A stretch of DNA of 64,000 bases, taken from the NCBI GenBank assembly GCA_030544235.1, contig CM060478.1:19945727-20009726 (forward strand), in the 5' to 3' direction. How positions within the stretch are numbered: the first letter of the stretch is position 1; each line of letters starts with the position of its first letter. The notes under the pieces are model-generated. The model had not been told where the DNA came from, did no database searches, and worked only from the letters and a program-made list of their open reading frames with translations. Origin of the DNA: Lepturacanthus savala (taxonomy: Eukaryota > Chordata > Actinopteri > Scombriformes > Trichiuridae). Below are positions 11,610 to 25,209 of the stretch, piece after piece. The translations under genes and the position numbers were made by a program.

Positions 11610-12108
11610 AAGAAAATCCAGCTCAGTCCTGAGCTGTTCTCTGGAATCAGTGCAGGAAGCAGGCGACAGACATCTATGCTGGACCATGAGTCGCAGCCCT
11701 GCAGGACGTTCTGTTTCATCTGGAGAGCAGCTTCAGTGACAACTGATCCACCCTCGCTGTGTGAAGGAGTGATTCCACAGGTCTTTCCTTCCTGCTGCTG
11801 TGAAACTTTACAACGAACACTTCTGAAGCCACTGTTACTGTTACTGCCTCTGTAGCATAATTTATCATGTGCAATATATGTGCAATAATCTACTACACTG
11901 TGCAATACATGCGCAATAATCTATCCTACTCAATGTAGCGTATCTATCTTGTATGGTGCATCTATCTTTTATTATATTGTATTTATATATAGTCTGTGTG
12001 CAATCCTTTCTTTTCTTGCATGTCATTTGTACTGTCTCTACTGTTGTTGCTGATGCAATGTCCCCACTGTGGGACAAATAAAGGATTATTATCTTACCTT
12101 AAATAAAG
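11610..12108 (+). mobile_element. LINE 3' end fragment (L2/Rex1-like)
   Basis: The stretch around 11740-11815 (cctcgctgtgtgaaggagtg, then caggtctttccttcctgctg) matches the C-terminal reverse-transcriptase end that I recognise from teleost L2/Rex-type LINEs. It is followed by the typical tail (tgtccccactgtgggacaaa, then taaaggattattatctt). The frame is broken and the 5' end is missing, so this is a dead 5'-truncated copy. Confidence 0.6.
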
Positions 12109-12214
12109 TGTTTGACCCTTAATGCTGCCCACCTCATGTTCAAATACAACCTACACGCACCACTGTCCACCACCACAGGTGTTGATCACATTATAGATAG
12201 GCCCAATGCAAGAA

Positions 12215-12455
12215 ATAGATTAGATTAGATTAAAAACTGTATTGATCCCACATCGGGGAAATTTGTGCGTTACCACATCTCAGATACAGAGAAACAATGA
12301 CGTAGAAGATAAACAGTTTTATATAAATATATATTAAAAAAATATCTAGAGGCAGAAGAGGAAACACACATTATAAATACACATTATACACATTATATAC
12401 AGCGAGTACAAATGTACCAATAAATAAAATGAAATAAATAAATAAATAAATAAAT
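12215..12455 (-). mobile_element. LINE tail with terminal ATTAGATT short repeat
   Basis: Begins with a GATTAGATTAGATTA run followed by actgtattgatcccacatc and ggggaaatttg, the reverse complement of a common L2-like 3' end (AATTTCCCC...GATCAATA) plus its terminal microsatellite. The right part is AT-rich and ends in a TAAA microsatellite at about 12420-12455. The same tail type occurs at 41423-41530. Confidence 0.55.
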
Positions 12456-12539
12456 AGTGTTTGACCCTTAACCTTCAAATACACCTTAAACCACTGTCCG
12501 CCACCACAGATGTGCTGATATCATTATAGATAAGCCCAT

Positions 12540-13020
12540 CATTGATTAAACGTTCTTCTGCTCCGTTTGTTCTAGATGCACCGGGCGGTACCGGAGACAT
12601 CCTGGTGGTGGCGCTACGTGAGCAAGGTCACACGGTGTACCGTTCTGCCGCCTGCGCCGCTCACACGCGCGCTGCGGCTGCCGTCGTCCCCCTCCTCCTC
12701 GCTGCTCCTCACTGTCGCACAGACATGGCGGACAGCGCAAGCGAGAGCGACACCGACGGAGCGGGGAGCAGCTCGGCCACCCCGATGTCGACCTCCGCTT
12801 CGAATTCAGGGAAACCGAGCATAGTCATTTCACAGTTTCGCCTGGAGGAGCTGACGAACCGCCTGGCCTCGCTACAGCAGGAGAATAAAGTTCTTAAAAT
12901 TGAGCTGGAGACGTTCAAGCTGAAGTGCAAAGCGCTGCAGGAGGAGAATCGGGACCTCCGCAAAGCTAGCGTCACCATTGTGAGTAGCGCTAGCGAGCTA
13001 GCCAACGTTAGACGCTAACC
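12540..13020 (+). promoter_or_regulatory. ccdc6: CpG-rich promoter and first exon region of ccdc6
   Basis: GC content and CpG density rise sharply from about 12560 (cgggcggtaccgg, ctgccgcctgcgccgctcac) and fall again after the exon 1 donor. This is typical of a housekeeping CpG-island promoter. No TATA box is evident and the transcription start cannot be placed exactly. Confidence 0.6.
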
Positions 13021-16000
13021 CCACGCCGTTTATTACGCTGTCAATGATTCAGCTGTGGACGGTTGTGTGCTAAACAGTCACTGTTAGCGCATTTACTGCG
13101 GTACAAGTGCGTGGTATTCGTATTGGAGTTCAACACCCTGGTGTTGTGCTAGCTCTACTCACATTAGCAAGGTGGCTACATTAGCCAGTGAGCTAATATG
13201 TGCTAGGTGACTGAGCACCCAGTTAGCGAGCACCCAGTTAATCTTTGTATTATTTGGTCGCTAATCAGGGCCAATATTAACCCAGCGGCTAATGTAATGT
13301 TAAAATAACCGTAAATGCCAGGTGTGAGCCTCACGATGCAGGCGGACCTGTGTCAGCTGACTAGCCGCTGCTGGCCATTGTCACCACGTTATATCCGAGC
13401 AGGATAACTTTACAATAAGTGACCCAACAGCAGCAGCCTTGGCATGGACCGATGCGTCATATGTCTTCGTGGTCGGTTAATCAGCCTCAGCTCCATAAAA
13501 ATGTGTAACCGATCTGGATAGATGGGAAGTATGTAGGCCAAACTTAGCGAGCTAGCTAAATGCCAGCCTCATTTGGCAAGTGAGCCACACTGCACCCCGT
13601 CCACCCTCTGGGGATGTATGAGGCGTACAGCTGGATGTTCGCTTTTTTGTCCCCCCTTTGTTCTTTAATATCGGGATACGTTATTTCCAAACTCAGCTTT
13701 GAGGTCAGTGAAGAATGAGGAGGATGGAGAATTTGAGCCTGGTCTGATGGTATCATCACAATGTAATGGTAGCTGTTGCAGAAGCAGCAGTCCCAACACA
13801 TTTCCTCAGTCCCCCCTCATGTTTCACTCTTCCCTCTGTTAGTAAGCCACCCATTACTGCAATACCTCTTGAGTCATTAGGGAAAATTGAAGTCGGCTTC
13901 CTCTTTTGGCTGGCAGACGACACTGCAGTAGATTTTGTTTGGGCAGAGTATGGGTGTTTACAACGCGCTATGCAAAAAATAATAACACTGCTAATGTAAT
14001 TGAGATAAATGTGAAAATCTCACATGCTGACGTGCCAGACCGATGACTTCATTGCTGTTTTCCTGTTCTTCATCTGTCTCTCTGTCACAGCAAGCGAGAG
14101 CGGAGCAGGAGGAAGAATTTATCAGTAACACCTTGTTTAAGAAGATCCAGGCCCTCCAGAAGGAGAAGGAGACCTTGGCGGTCAACTATGAGAAGGAGGA
14201 GGAATTTCTCACCAACGAACTGTCAAGGAAACTCATGCATGTGAGTGATAGGAACAAGATGGGGAAACCAAGCCAGGCGTATTATTTTGCACAATGGAAA
14301 ATAGCCTTAAAGCAGTTTATTCACACTATTTGATGACTTATCTTATTAATAACAAATGTTGATTTAATGCTCACTCCTGCAAAGTCTTTGGGTGTGTGTC
14401 TCTCTGCACTCGTATGAGTGTTCAGCAGCTAGTGCATTATCATCAACTATTTGGTACTTGCCTGAAGCCTGGAAAGACTCAAGATGACCTCACTGCGGCT
14501 TCAAGCTACTGCTAAATGACTCTCAAATTACTCTCCTCCTGTCTGTCGGTTATTTGGTTCAGTCTGGTTTCCACATCTTATTTTCCCAACTGCCGAGTGT
14601 ACAGCACATGCTCACACTTTCAGTGGCTAGCTGTTGGCTGACGAATGGTTTGTTGATGTGTATAAAGTGGGAGTCTGGAAGCGACACATGCAACGCCTGA
14701 GCAGACCCTGCTTAAAGTCATACAGATGGACTTGTTTGGGAGTTTATCTGGCCTTATCTCCGAACATGAAACAGGCCTGCCTCTCTAGACGTCTCAGTGC
14801 ACGTGCCTATGTCTGGTGTAAATCCAGAGGCATGTGTTAAACTCCTGTGATGATAGAGTGAATTGAGGAAATGTGGTCATTTTATTTTATTGCCCGTATT
14901 AATGCCCCTGAGCAAAAGCACTTTTGTAAACAATTTTGTCTGCTTTCTCCCCGACATTACCATAGATGATGGAATTCTTGCTCAAATTGTCAGTAGCCAA
15001 ATGATGCAAGTGCCTCAGGAGAGATTTGAATGCACCTCCCCCATTAGCATATTTTATGATGTACACACTATGAGCTTAATGTAATTTTCATCCTCTGTAG
15101 TGCTAATTTAGGAGCAGACTGATGAAATGACTCAAACTATTTGAGCTCACTTGTTATCACTAATGCATGAGAGAATGATGGAAAAACATCTATGCAGTTG
15201 TGTGTACACTCATGTGGTCAGCATGTGTCGCTTACATACAGCTCAAAGGACAGAAGTACATAAGTAGGATGAGATATTTCTGCACGGTGACTTTAGGTTG
15301 AAAATGAGCACCTACATGCTCACGCAAACCAGATTCAGGCGTAGTTGACCACTCACTACAGTGGGATAGAGGCCAGTTTTAGAAGTAAGGGCTAATCGAG
15401 TTACTGTACGTTGGTTCTTTGCCTTCCTGTTGTGCATCAAAATCAGTTAACATACGGCTATTTGTTGATTAACCCACTTATGGCATTCACGAAAGAATCA
15501 ACAATATGACCATTACTTTGTTTTCAGCTGTGACAGCTGTGCTCCATCACATGAATTTAGAACAGGTGATTCAACTTGAGCCAAACTAGTGTCCGTTAAA
15601 AGGTTTCAGTGCATAACCGATCTGAAAAGAGTGTTCACCCAGAGTAGCTGTGAGGGTAGTCGGAATGGGTAAAGGGAGGCACATTATCAAAACAAACCCC
15701 TGAAAAAACAAACGGTTCTAGCATAATGGAAATGGTTATTTTTCCCTCTCCAGTCTTTTCCTATAAATGAGTTTACATCCCTTTCCCCATAATGAGTAAT
15801 TGCTTATATAATCCATCACGCAGCCGTCCCATTTGGAATTGGTGCTGAGCCGCACCCTTTCTTTGTATTGGTTTACTGCCAAAGGTGGTTACTTAGGTTG
15901 CCAGATCATTATATTTCACTGTGTATCCCTCTGGAATCTGATAGAATTGTGATATTCATTTGCTGTTTTGCTTCATTTTGCTTCAATGTGTAAGCTTGAT

Positions 16001-19000
16001 GATCTGACAGCAGTGTGTTTGTTCACTGTGGTCATCAAATAGTTTTTATGTGACTCACCATGAGTCTCTTCTTGTGCTCTTACTCCTCTGCCTGCTCCCT
16101 CATCGCTCTTTGTTTCATCCATCTTCTCTTTTCTTCTGTTCTGTGCAATGTTCCTGTCTTTTATATCCCAGCTCCAGCATGAGAAGGCAGAGTTGGAGCA
16201 GCACTTGGAGCAGGAGCAGGAGTTCCAGGTCAACAAGCTCATGAAAAAGATCAAAAAGATGGAGAATGAAACCATCTCAAAACAGCTAACCCTTGAACAG
16301 GTATGATTATTGTGGTAGTGCAAGAAGACTTCAGCATCCTGTGTGGATGAACTTGTGTATGTCCGTTATTGTAGTAGCGCAAAATGACGAAATTTCATCC
16401 GCCTTAATTCTTCCCACTGAAAGTTCATTGGAAAAAACATTTTTGGTCTGTGGCTGGGTAAAACCTTTTTGTGTGTTCTGAAGGAACTCCATAATATTTC
16501 CATGCGCTAATGATGGGATTTTACAGTGAATCTGTATCCATGTAGTCATTATTCGTCCTTACTCTTTAATCTATGTGTCAGTGATTTTTTTATAATGCTC
16601 CTCTGCATTTTGACCATACAGACCATAAAAACTGACATTTAACTTATTTTATATCACTTGGCAATAAAGGATTTTTTAGATTATCCTGCCTTGTTGTTGT
16701 CATTGAAAGAGCAGATCTGGACAGATACATTGGGTTTCTGTACAGTGTGTTTATGTGCAGTCATAAAAATCCATTTCAACATCAAGGTTTTTTTTTTATC
16801 TCTGAATGTCAGTCTCTGTTCTTTTTGTTCTCCAGTTGAGGCGGGAGAAGATCGACCTTGAGAACACACTAGAGCAGGAACAAGAAGCCCTAGTCAACAG
16901 ACTTTGGAAACGCATGGACAAACTGGAGGCTGAGAAAAGGTTTATTATGTTCCTATTGTGTATTAACCATTGTCGTATCGAGGCATGGTGGATTTTAAGC
17001 TTATGTAAGCCCATATCCATATTTGAACACTACTTTTCAGAAGTAGCAACAGAAGAGAAAAATGCTCTCACTCAGGTGTGACCATTGAAGAAGTGTTATC
17101 TACCTCCTGGTGGCCTGATATCTGTAATTTTTCATTCAGTTTAAATTGAAACCATTTTCAATCTAAAGATGCGACAACCAGGAAAAGATGAAAATGTTTT
17201 TGAATAGTCTGTCGAAGTGTATGTTAAAGTTAGAGGAACTCTATAATTTCTCCTGATTTTAATTATATAATGTCCTTTGTTTTGTTTTTTTCAAACTAGA
17301 ATCCTTCAGGAGAAGTTGGACCAGCCCGTGTCAGCCCCTCCCTCCCCAAGAGATGTTTCCATGGAGATCGACTCACCAGAGAACATGATGCGGCATATCC
17401 GCTTCCTGAAGAATGAGGTGGAGCGGCTCAAGAAAAGCCTGCGCACCACTGAGCTGCAGCGTAAGTGGCCTCTTGAATTGTCACATGATCCAATGAGGTA
17501 TGCATGCTATAGGGGCTGGTGCCTTCAAGTGGTGATGAAAGATCTTTGGTAAAACTGATCCTCACGTAAGAAATAAGAGGTGAATTCACCCTACGCCCAG
17601 CCTGGGCTTGTATTACATAGAAAGAACTAGATGCTTTCTTGCCTTATTCTAACACATTTGACAGCCTCATTACGTCCTTATTAACTGGTCATCTTCTACC
17701 TAAGGGTAGGATATGAAGAACGGCTCAATTGTCAACGACTAACCTCTAGAAAAGTCTGATGTTTAGTCATAAACAACCATTTTCCCCCTCAAAAGAGTTG
17801 CCCATGTTATCTGACCATAATCTTCACTTGATGTAGTTGAGTCCCCACAATGTCTTTACCCCCTAACCAAAGTCTGTCTGTTCTTAATTGTAATCTTTGG
17901 TTGGATGCCTTCTTTGCATCTGACTTGAATGCACACAACTCTCAGATGTGGCAAAATTACAAGGATGGACTAACCACAGGCTGAGCAGTCTACACCTGTG
18001 TCCATGCTGGTTATTTCTGTTGACATAGAAAGTAGACTTGTAGCCCAGACCACTGAAATCGAGACATTATGAAGACCAATTCAAACCACATCAAGACCAG
18101 TTGAGCTGAAGACCAAGACCAAAACAAAAAACACCACCATATTTTCCTATTCCGCATGAGTTATAGCTGCTTAGGATAAATATTAGATTGTATTATGTCA
18201 ACTACAGGCACAAAAAAACAGAGACGGTGCATGTCTGTCTCTGAACTCACTGAAAATGTTTTCATCAATTGACTGAAATCAAATATGTGCACCAATTGCA
18301 TGATCGTTATGCTATTTCAACACTATTAGAGTGTTGACTCCTGAATGCTGTATAAGTATTACTATCTCAAATACCACAGTAATGGTAATGAAATTGAAAA
18401 TATACAATGAATGGGTTGAGGGGAGCTTATATACACATACCACAATATACACCACAATATACTTTAGTATGTAAATTACAGCTTAAGAGTTTTTAATGGT
18501 TACCATAGCACATGGTAAAAGCATTTAAACAAAGTAATTACAGAGTAATGCATTTTACTAAATGAAAACAAACACATTTAGAAACAACAACAGCACTTGA
18601 ATGAAGTTGCATTACCATAATAAGGATGTAAATGGGCACTCCAGTTTTGAAGTGTGGACAGCATGGCTGCAGTGACTTGCTCATGGTAGATGAAATCACA
18701 GCAAAACCAAACACACCAGAGGGGCCTGCTGCACTACTTAAAAAAAAAAAAAAGAAAAGATGATGGGTACCTGTCACGAATTCTCGTTAAGTGGCTTGAT
18801 ATGTATTCAAGACACTTGGATTGCAGCCGACGAGCGGTATAGAGGAATTAAGTTTTTGGTACTTTTATGGACCTAGCCATGAGTGACTCTCGTTATATGG
18901 ATTTCAGTGAACTGCGGAACCTCCATGAATGAAACTGGGTAAGATGAACACAAACTTATCTCTCTATTCCTCCACCTTAGACATCAGTAACGCAATGAAC

Positions 19001-20619
19001 TACCACAATACCACCACCAGTAATGATATCCAAGGAAGAAAAAAAGTACCTACCAAATCTCACAGAGACTGCTCTGCCAGTCCGAGACATTGTGAGACCG
19101 GGAGACCCAAGACTGAGGCAAGATCAAAGACTATTGAAACCGAGACAAGACCAAGACTGCAAAAAACTGATCTCGAGACTTGTCTTGTAAAAAGTAATGA
19201 CTTAAAACTACACATAATAAAGCATTTAGGGATCTTGATGATTTGCTAAACAGCTTAACTGTTGCTATGTATATGGTATAGATTAATATCCCGGAGCTAT
19301 GCAGTTACAACAGATACCATTTTAATAAATGCATTACTCATGGTGACTGAAATCTCATCTTGCTAATGTCTGTATCTCACCATATGATGGAGATTCTGAT
19401 ACCATTTGACTGACCCAGACCACCTGTTAGGAGTAGTCTTATATTTAGCACATTAACATATTTCCCAAGAAATGTTACTATTCCTTAAGAAACCATCATG
19501 GAAAGTCCACAGACTGGTTAAACATGAATTCCATTTTATTTCTAAATCCAAAAAGTATGAAACTATTTTCTCCTAGTAACATTAGAATATGTGCCACTCA
19601 GAAAACATATAGAGACATCACTGATTGGGAGGGCTTGTGGTGCTAGGAGGATTTGGTGTTGGTTCCCCTGAAGAATAGTCCGTGCATAGATATAATGAAA
19701 CTAAAATTTCCTGATGTAGAATTCAGGTTTTCAGGCAGTCCGTTCAATGCCTTGTTTTGTCCACTAGAGGGAGATGTCAGTTAACTTTTATCACATGGTT
19801 TGAGAAGCTGAGTGAAGTGGTAAGAGACGTTCTCCAAGGAAAAAAATACACCAAAACATTACTTATTTTTTTGTAATCCATCACTTTAAGACTGCCAGAG
19901 ACTGGCATTCGCTCACCTTGAAACAGAACCAACATTGTACTGTACAACAAACTCCTGGAGGTCTTTGAAGGAGATTATGTCCAAACCGGATAAAACTCTT
20001 TGATTAGAGATGGGACCAATCTGATCCATTATCTGTATCGGGTGCTGTTTCTGACGTCAGTCATCAATCCGGATTCCTAATAGTCTAATTTTTTGACCTC
20101 TGGAAGAGAAGCAGAGCTCACTGATGCCGGAGACATCTCGTCCACTGCTCACACAGAGCCGCACCCTCGGGAAAAGAGAAGAGACAGAATGTGGTTTTGG
20201 GTCAACATAACTCTCAAGTAGAAATGACTCAACACTCATGGCAATATTTGCTTTGGAATATATTTAAATTTAATGCATTTTTCAATTTTTTTTTGCTTTT
20301 TTATTAGTGTTGTACGGTTTACTGCAGCTTCATGTAACCTTACATATAACAACAATAATATCTCATATTTGCATTCATATTTCAGGTTTACATTTGAGCA
20401 GTTATCTAAACTCGTATATTGAAATCAACTTACAGAAGTTTTAAATGTGCTACACAGTAACACTGTCAGTGTTGAGATACAGTCGCTAGGAATTTATCAA
20501 ATTAATCTGTTCCTTTTTTGATAAGAGATGAATGGTTAACTTCTTGTTTCCAGCAAAAATAGCACCCATATTTCTTGATCTGCTAAGTTTGGCCAGACAA
20601 AATGACATTTAACGTCACC

Positions 20620-20669
<50 letters not shown>

Positions 20670-22093
20670 AGAAAATTCTTCCAATTCCAATAGGAAGTAT
20701 ACTTTCCTATACGGTTACATAAGCAAAATGCTGCCACTTGAAGCAGATGAGAATGGTGTGGTGAAACTTGAGAAATACTACTTACTGATGACATTACTGT
20801 AACATTGAGGATATTCAGTATAGGCATCAACACAGAATGAGCCATGCTGCAATTTATGCTGAAACTGTGGATCTCAATCTGCATATCAGTTTTTTAATTG
20901 TTAATAGGCCATGTGAAACTGGATTTATGATAAATCCCTTACTTCGTAGTTTTTCCTGTATACTTTCATTACGTTGGCTGCACCATCAGTGCAGGAAACG
21001 AGACAACAGAGTTTTGAATTGTAATGCAAGCGCTGGGAAGTAACATGAGGAGCCCAGGATAGGGACCTTTACACTGTGAAGTGCTGCTGCAGGATATGCT
21101 GTGATACCAAAGTCTATGGGATTTTAACTTTTAATGATAATGTTTTGTGTGGGTGTATATATATATATATATCCAAAAAAATTCCACCACAAAGAATGGA
21201 CACTTGTGTCGAAGATCTGACAGCTGAGGTTGATCTGATAAACAGAGGGATACATGAGGCACAGGCACAAAGTCGGTCCTTGCTTTATAGATAGGTGTTT
21301 GTTGCAGTCCAAAGTCGAGCCATGTAGCAGCAAATCTGAAAAGTTATTTCGCTTATGATACTTTAAACATAGAGCTCAACTTGACTGATGTCATTTCTTC
21401 TGTGTTTCCCCTTCTAGACACAGAGAAGCGTGCCCAGTACATCGAAGAGGAGCGACACATGAGAGAAGAGAATGTCCGGCTGCAGAGAAAGCTTCAGAGA
21501 GAAATGGAGCGCAGGGAGGCCCTGTGCAGACAGCTGTCGGAGAGTGAATCCAGTCTGGAGATGGACGATGAGAGGTAGAGGATGGGACAGATTGGGTACA
21601 AAATCACCTCATGTTTGTATCAGCAGATACACAGCTGGTTGGATGGAGAGGGCTTGAAACTGAAAAGATATGAAAAGATAAAGGAAAAAAAGAAGGGATA
21701 TAGAAAGTAGGCATGTGCCACCTCAGCATACAGCAGTTGCTCTCCCAGTTACGAGTCATTGTTTGTGATGTATAAGGCTTTTTTTTTTATTAGGAAAGTA
21801 ACAATGTGGTGTCCATTAAACAAAGCTATTTTTAGGCACACAACTCACCCATATTAAATAGCTTTACACTGCCTCAGTCATTTTTTTTCCTATAATCAAA
21901 AATAAAAAAATTTGACCATTTGATGTGGTTCCAGTGCTGCCAGGATTGCTTCAGAAATAGTGTTTATACCTGCAAATATAAAATCTAATATGTAGTCCCT
22001 GAATTCCATTAAGCAGATCTGTGTTGTACTATTTTAATTGAAAAAGTGACAAACTATCAGGACCATTTCATCATAGACTTCTCAAAAGCGTGC

Positions 22094-22157
<64 letters not shown>

Positions 22158-25100
22158 TTTTTTTTCTAAAGAGTACATCTTCTTTATGGACTAATTGCTT
22201 TTTTGAAAACAACTTGCTGAAATTTCATTTACTGGTCATTTCATCCACACAGGTACTTCAATGAGATGTCTGCACAGGGCTTGCGAGCAAGGACCGTTTC
22301 CAGCCCAATCCCTTACACCCCCTCCCCCAGTTCCAGCCGACCCATATCACCTGGTAGGTACTAAGTTGTTGGGTATTAATAGTAGGTACATTTAAGTTGT
22401 CAACTTTTCCAGGTAATCAAGAACTCAACAAGGTATATTCCTTTGAAAAGAAATTGCATCACAACAATAAAAAGAAGCCTTGATATCTGACAAGTCAAGT
22501 CTTGTCTCCAAAAAAGAAGGTAGTTTGCTTATTACAAAGATTCCCATTGAAATTAATTGTATCTAGAGTCATATCTGGAACAAACATTCATTCACATTAA
22601 GTCTATAAAAATCCAGTGAAGCCATAAAGAAATACAGTGGAAACATACATGTTTGTCCTCACACTGTCCAATCAAATCTAACTTATGTTCTCTCCATGAT
22701 ATATTTAAAAAAACGTATGTCTTTAAGTCAGTATCGTATGAAGGTGTCATGCTTGCGTGAGACGTTATGATTACTAAAAACACAATTTATGAGAGAAACT
22801 GTCTGCATGTTTAGTATTTTCATTCTACTGGAGTCACCTGATGAATCGCCGTACACAAAAACAAGTTACACTTTTAAGTTTGTTGCATCTGTAGGAATTT
22901 CTAAATTGGAAGAAATGATCTGAAATTGGTAAAAAGAAAATTAAAGTCTAAAAAAAACATGTGAAAAGAAACAATTGCACAAACATATTGGGATAAACGG
23001 TAGTAACTGCAAAAGAGGGGAAATCCATGGTAAATCTCTGAACTCCCACTGTTTCTGTGTTAAGTGCTGTGTGCTGTGCAGGGCGGAATGTTGCCATTTA
23101 AAGTCGGTTTAATGACATTGGCTTTATCCAGTAAGATAATAGATTACAGCCTAAAGGTTTGCACAGTGATAAAAAAAGACCTCAGGCGCCAGAGCGCTGT
23201 TGTTTTTCTGTTTAGTCAGAAAGGTACAATTTACATTTACCAGTCATCCCAGGTTTAAGTAAATCTGCTGAAATGAGTTAAATACAGAAACTGCAAAAGG
23301 TACAGAAATGAAAAATATGCTTCCTGTCTGTTTTCCTGTATGTGTCATAGGTCTCTCATATGGCAGCCACACAGTTGGCTTCACTCCTCCAGCAACACTG
23401 TCTAGAGCTGCCATATCCCACTACAACACCCCAGCCCTCCACGTCCACGGAAGTTCCTCTCACGCTGTAGCGGTAAGTCACATCCACCCACACATCAATA
23501 ACATCTGGAAAACTGTTTTTTCAGGATCTGGCAGCTGTTCGTTTTCCTTTTTTACACAGATTCTTTGTAGTTGTCTGGAGTTTGCAAACCAGGGCTGAAC
23601 TCTTTTTTTTTTTTCTTTTTTTTTAAGTGCAAAAAGTTTTGAGGATTAAAATGTAAAAAATACTGGTAAACCATTGGAAAAAAACTGAATTGATTGAAAA
23701 AATGAATTGATTGAGATAATTATTGATTGCTTGCAATAACTATTACTACTGATTGTACTTATTTCTTTTCAACTGTGGCCTGAAGCAAACACCTTTTTTC
23801 TTGTATATTTCAGCCTGACACTGTTCTAAGAGGTTTACTGACAGCTTTACCCCAGCTGATTAGAAAGATAAGTTTAAGGAAGTATGCCTGGTGTAGATAA
23901 GTAAAAAGGCCATTAGAAGTTCTTCTTTTAGGACAACCTGAGTTGTGAAAAGAGACATGTTCCTCTAAAAGTATGAGACGTGTCTTCTCTAGTGTATAAA
24001 ACTGTATTATAACTGCTTCTCAGGACTCATTTCTTCAGACATGCTCTAACCTCTGTTGAACCGAGTCTCTGGTCCAAATAAAGACAACGCCTCAATCTTC
24101 TAACGATTTAATAAAAGATTTTTATTTCATCTATTCACTGTTCAATTGATAATAATTTGCCACAACTCAAGGACACTACTTTAGCTAAAACTCCAAAAGT
24201 GGCCAAAATTTCCAGGTACTGTGTAACCAGAGGAGCTGATCTCAGGAACTTAATTTAAAGTCTGTGTTTTGCAGTCTTGCTTGTGTTTCACCGCATTTGA
24301 GAGACCAGGTAGATCATGCAAATTTAGACCTATGAGGAATTAAAAAGATTACAGTGGCATGTGAAATGTAGTGTTTATCCAAAAACAACACAGATTTGTC
24401 CTGTTATTTGTATTTACTGGTCCATGAGGGTGACTTTCCTGAAGCCAAACGTGTTGGTCTAACACTAGTTGTTGAACTATTAAACTGTTAGTTTTGACCT
24501 CTTTAGAATTTTTTCCCCCTTCTTCGTGCGCCTTGAAGTTGTGCCAGTGACCCCTACTCTGCCTCCACTGTTGCATGCCATTATAGTCCTCTTCTTTTTT
24601 TAGTTTTCACGCTCTCTCATGCTTTCCCTTGTTGCATGTGGATTGTTCAGACCACGTCTCTCCATCATCACTCAGCCCACCCAGGAGTAAAACTGTGAAA
24701 TAAATCTGTCTGGGAGATCAAAACCTCAGACAGATTAATTTTTTTTTCTTTAAACTGTTCTTTTCTCTTTCCTTTCTTCTGGCTGGATTTGTAGATGTCA
24801 GGCCATGACCAATGGCTATTTTGGTGGGGGAGGAATCATAACCCCAGCCACCTATAATCTGATTTTCCTTCAGCAGTTCGAAACATTATCCTACAAAATG
24901 TATTGCCACAGCTGCTTCATATCTGCCTAAAATAAAAGAATTGAAAAAGGTTATATATGATAGTATAAGATAATGAATGCTTATTTATATATTCTCTCTC
25001 TCTCTGTCTAACAGAGGCCCTCCCCAAGAAGAAGCACCAGCCCTGACAAATTCAAACGTCCAACACCCCCACCCTCCCCCAACACGCACTCAGGGGCCTT

Positions 25101-25209
25101 GCAGCCTCAGCCTCCGCTCCCCCCACCAGCCCAGCCCATGGTCCAGTCCATGTCCTCCCCGGCAGCTATGTCGCAGCACGCAGCACAGCAGCCTCCCTCC
25201 CAGCCTTAA
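12725..25209 (+). CDS. ccdc6: Coiled-coil domain-containing protein 6, complete
   Basis: Nine exons: 12725-12979, 14091-14240, 16172-16300, 16836-16939, 17300-17460, 21418-21574, 22253-22353, 23351-23472 and 25015-25209. All have GT-AG borders and compatible phases, giving 457 aa (human about 474). Start ATG 12725 was chosen because MADSASESDTDGAGSSS matches the human N-terminus. The upstream frame is open from 12542 but unlike the family. A long coiled coil runs from about residue 38 to 300 (RLEELTNRLASLQQENKVLK, KLMKKIKKMENETISKQLTL, REALCRQLSESESSLEMDDE). A Ser/Pro-rich tail follows, with SSPIPYTPSPSSSRPISPG and a proline-rich end KRPTPPPSP...PPSQP. In mammals CCDC6 is a pro-apoptotic, ATM-phosphorylated DNA-damage-response protein whose N-terminus is fused to RET in RET/PTC1. 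The N-terminus lacks the glycine run of the human protein. Near-identity through the coiled coil makes this call very secure. Confidence 0.97.
14241..16171. other. ccdc6: ccdc6 intron 2
   Basis: About 1.9 kb of unique-looking sequence with no recognisable repeat or secondary gene. The part around 14950-15120 is neither low-complexity nor a repeat known to me (see findings). Confidence 0.8.
18040..19195. repeat. Degenerate GAGACCAAGACC-type repeat patches in ccdc6 intron 5
   Basis: Two patches (about 18040-18130 and 19070-19195) consist of imperfect GAGACC, AAGACC and AAGACTG units, such as gaagaccaagaccaaaac and gagacaagaccaagactgc. This purine-rich degenerate repeat is common in fish. The 0.9 kb between them is AT-rich with no gene. 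The patches may be the two ends of one older element, which I cannot prove. Confidence 0.5.
20630..20665. repeat. TA microsatellite in ccdc6 intron 5
   Basis: About 17 uninterrupted TA/AT units. A shorter TA run lies at 21157-21172. Confidence 0.95.
22096..22155. repeat. TA microsatellite in ccdc6 intron 6
   Basis: About 28 TA units ending roughly 100 bp upstream of the 22253 acceptor. Likely length-polymorphic. Confidence 0.95.

Noticed and set aside
12542..12724. Upstream extension of the ccdc6 frame (about 61 codons)
   Set aside because: Open because of GC-rich composition. The human protein starts at the equivalent of MADSASESDTDG, so ATG 12725 is preferred.
22046..22264. Open frame of alternating Ile-Tyr
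   Set aside because: A TA microsatellite translated; no coding value. The same applies to similar frames near 42200, 58570 and 20640.
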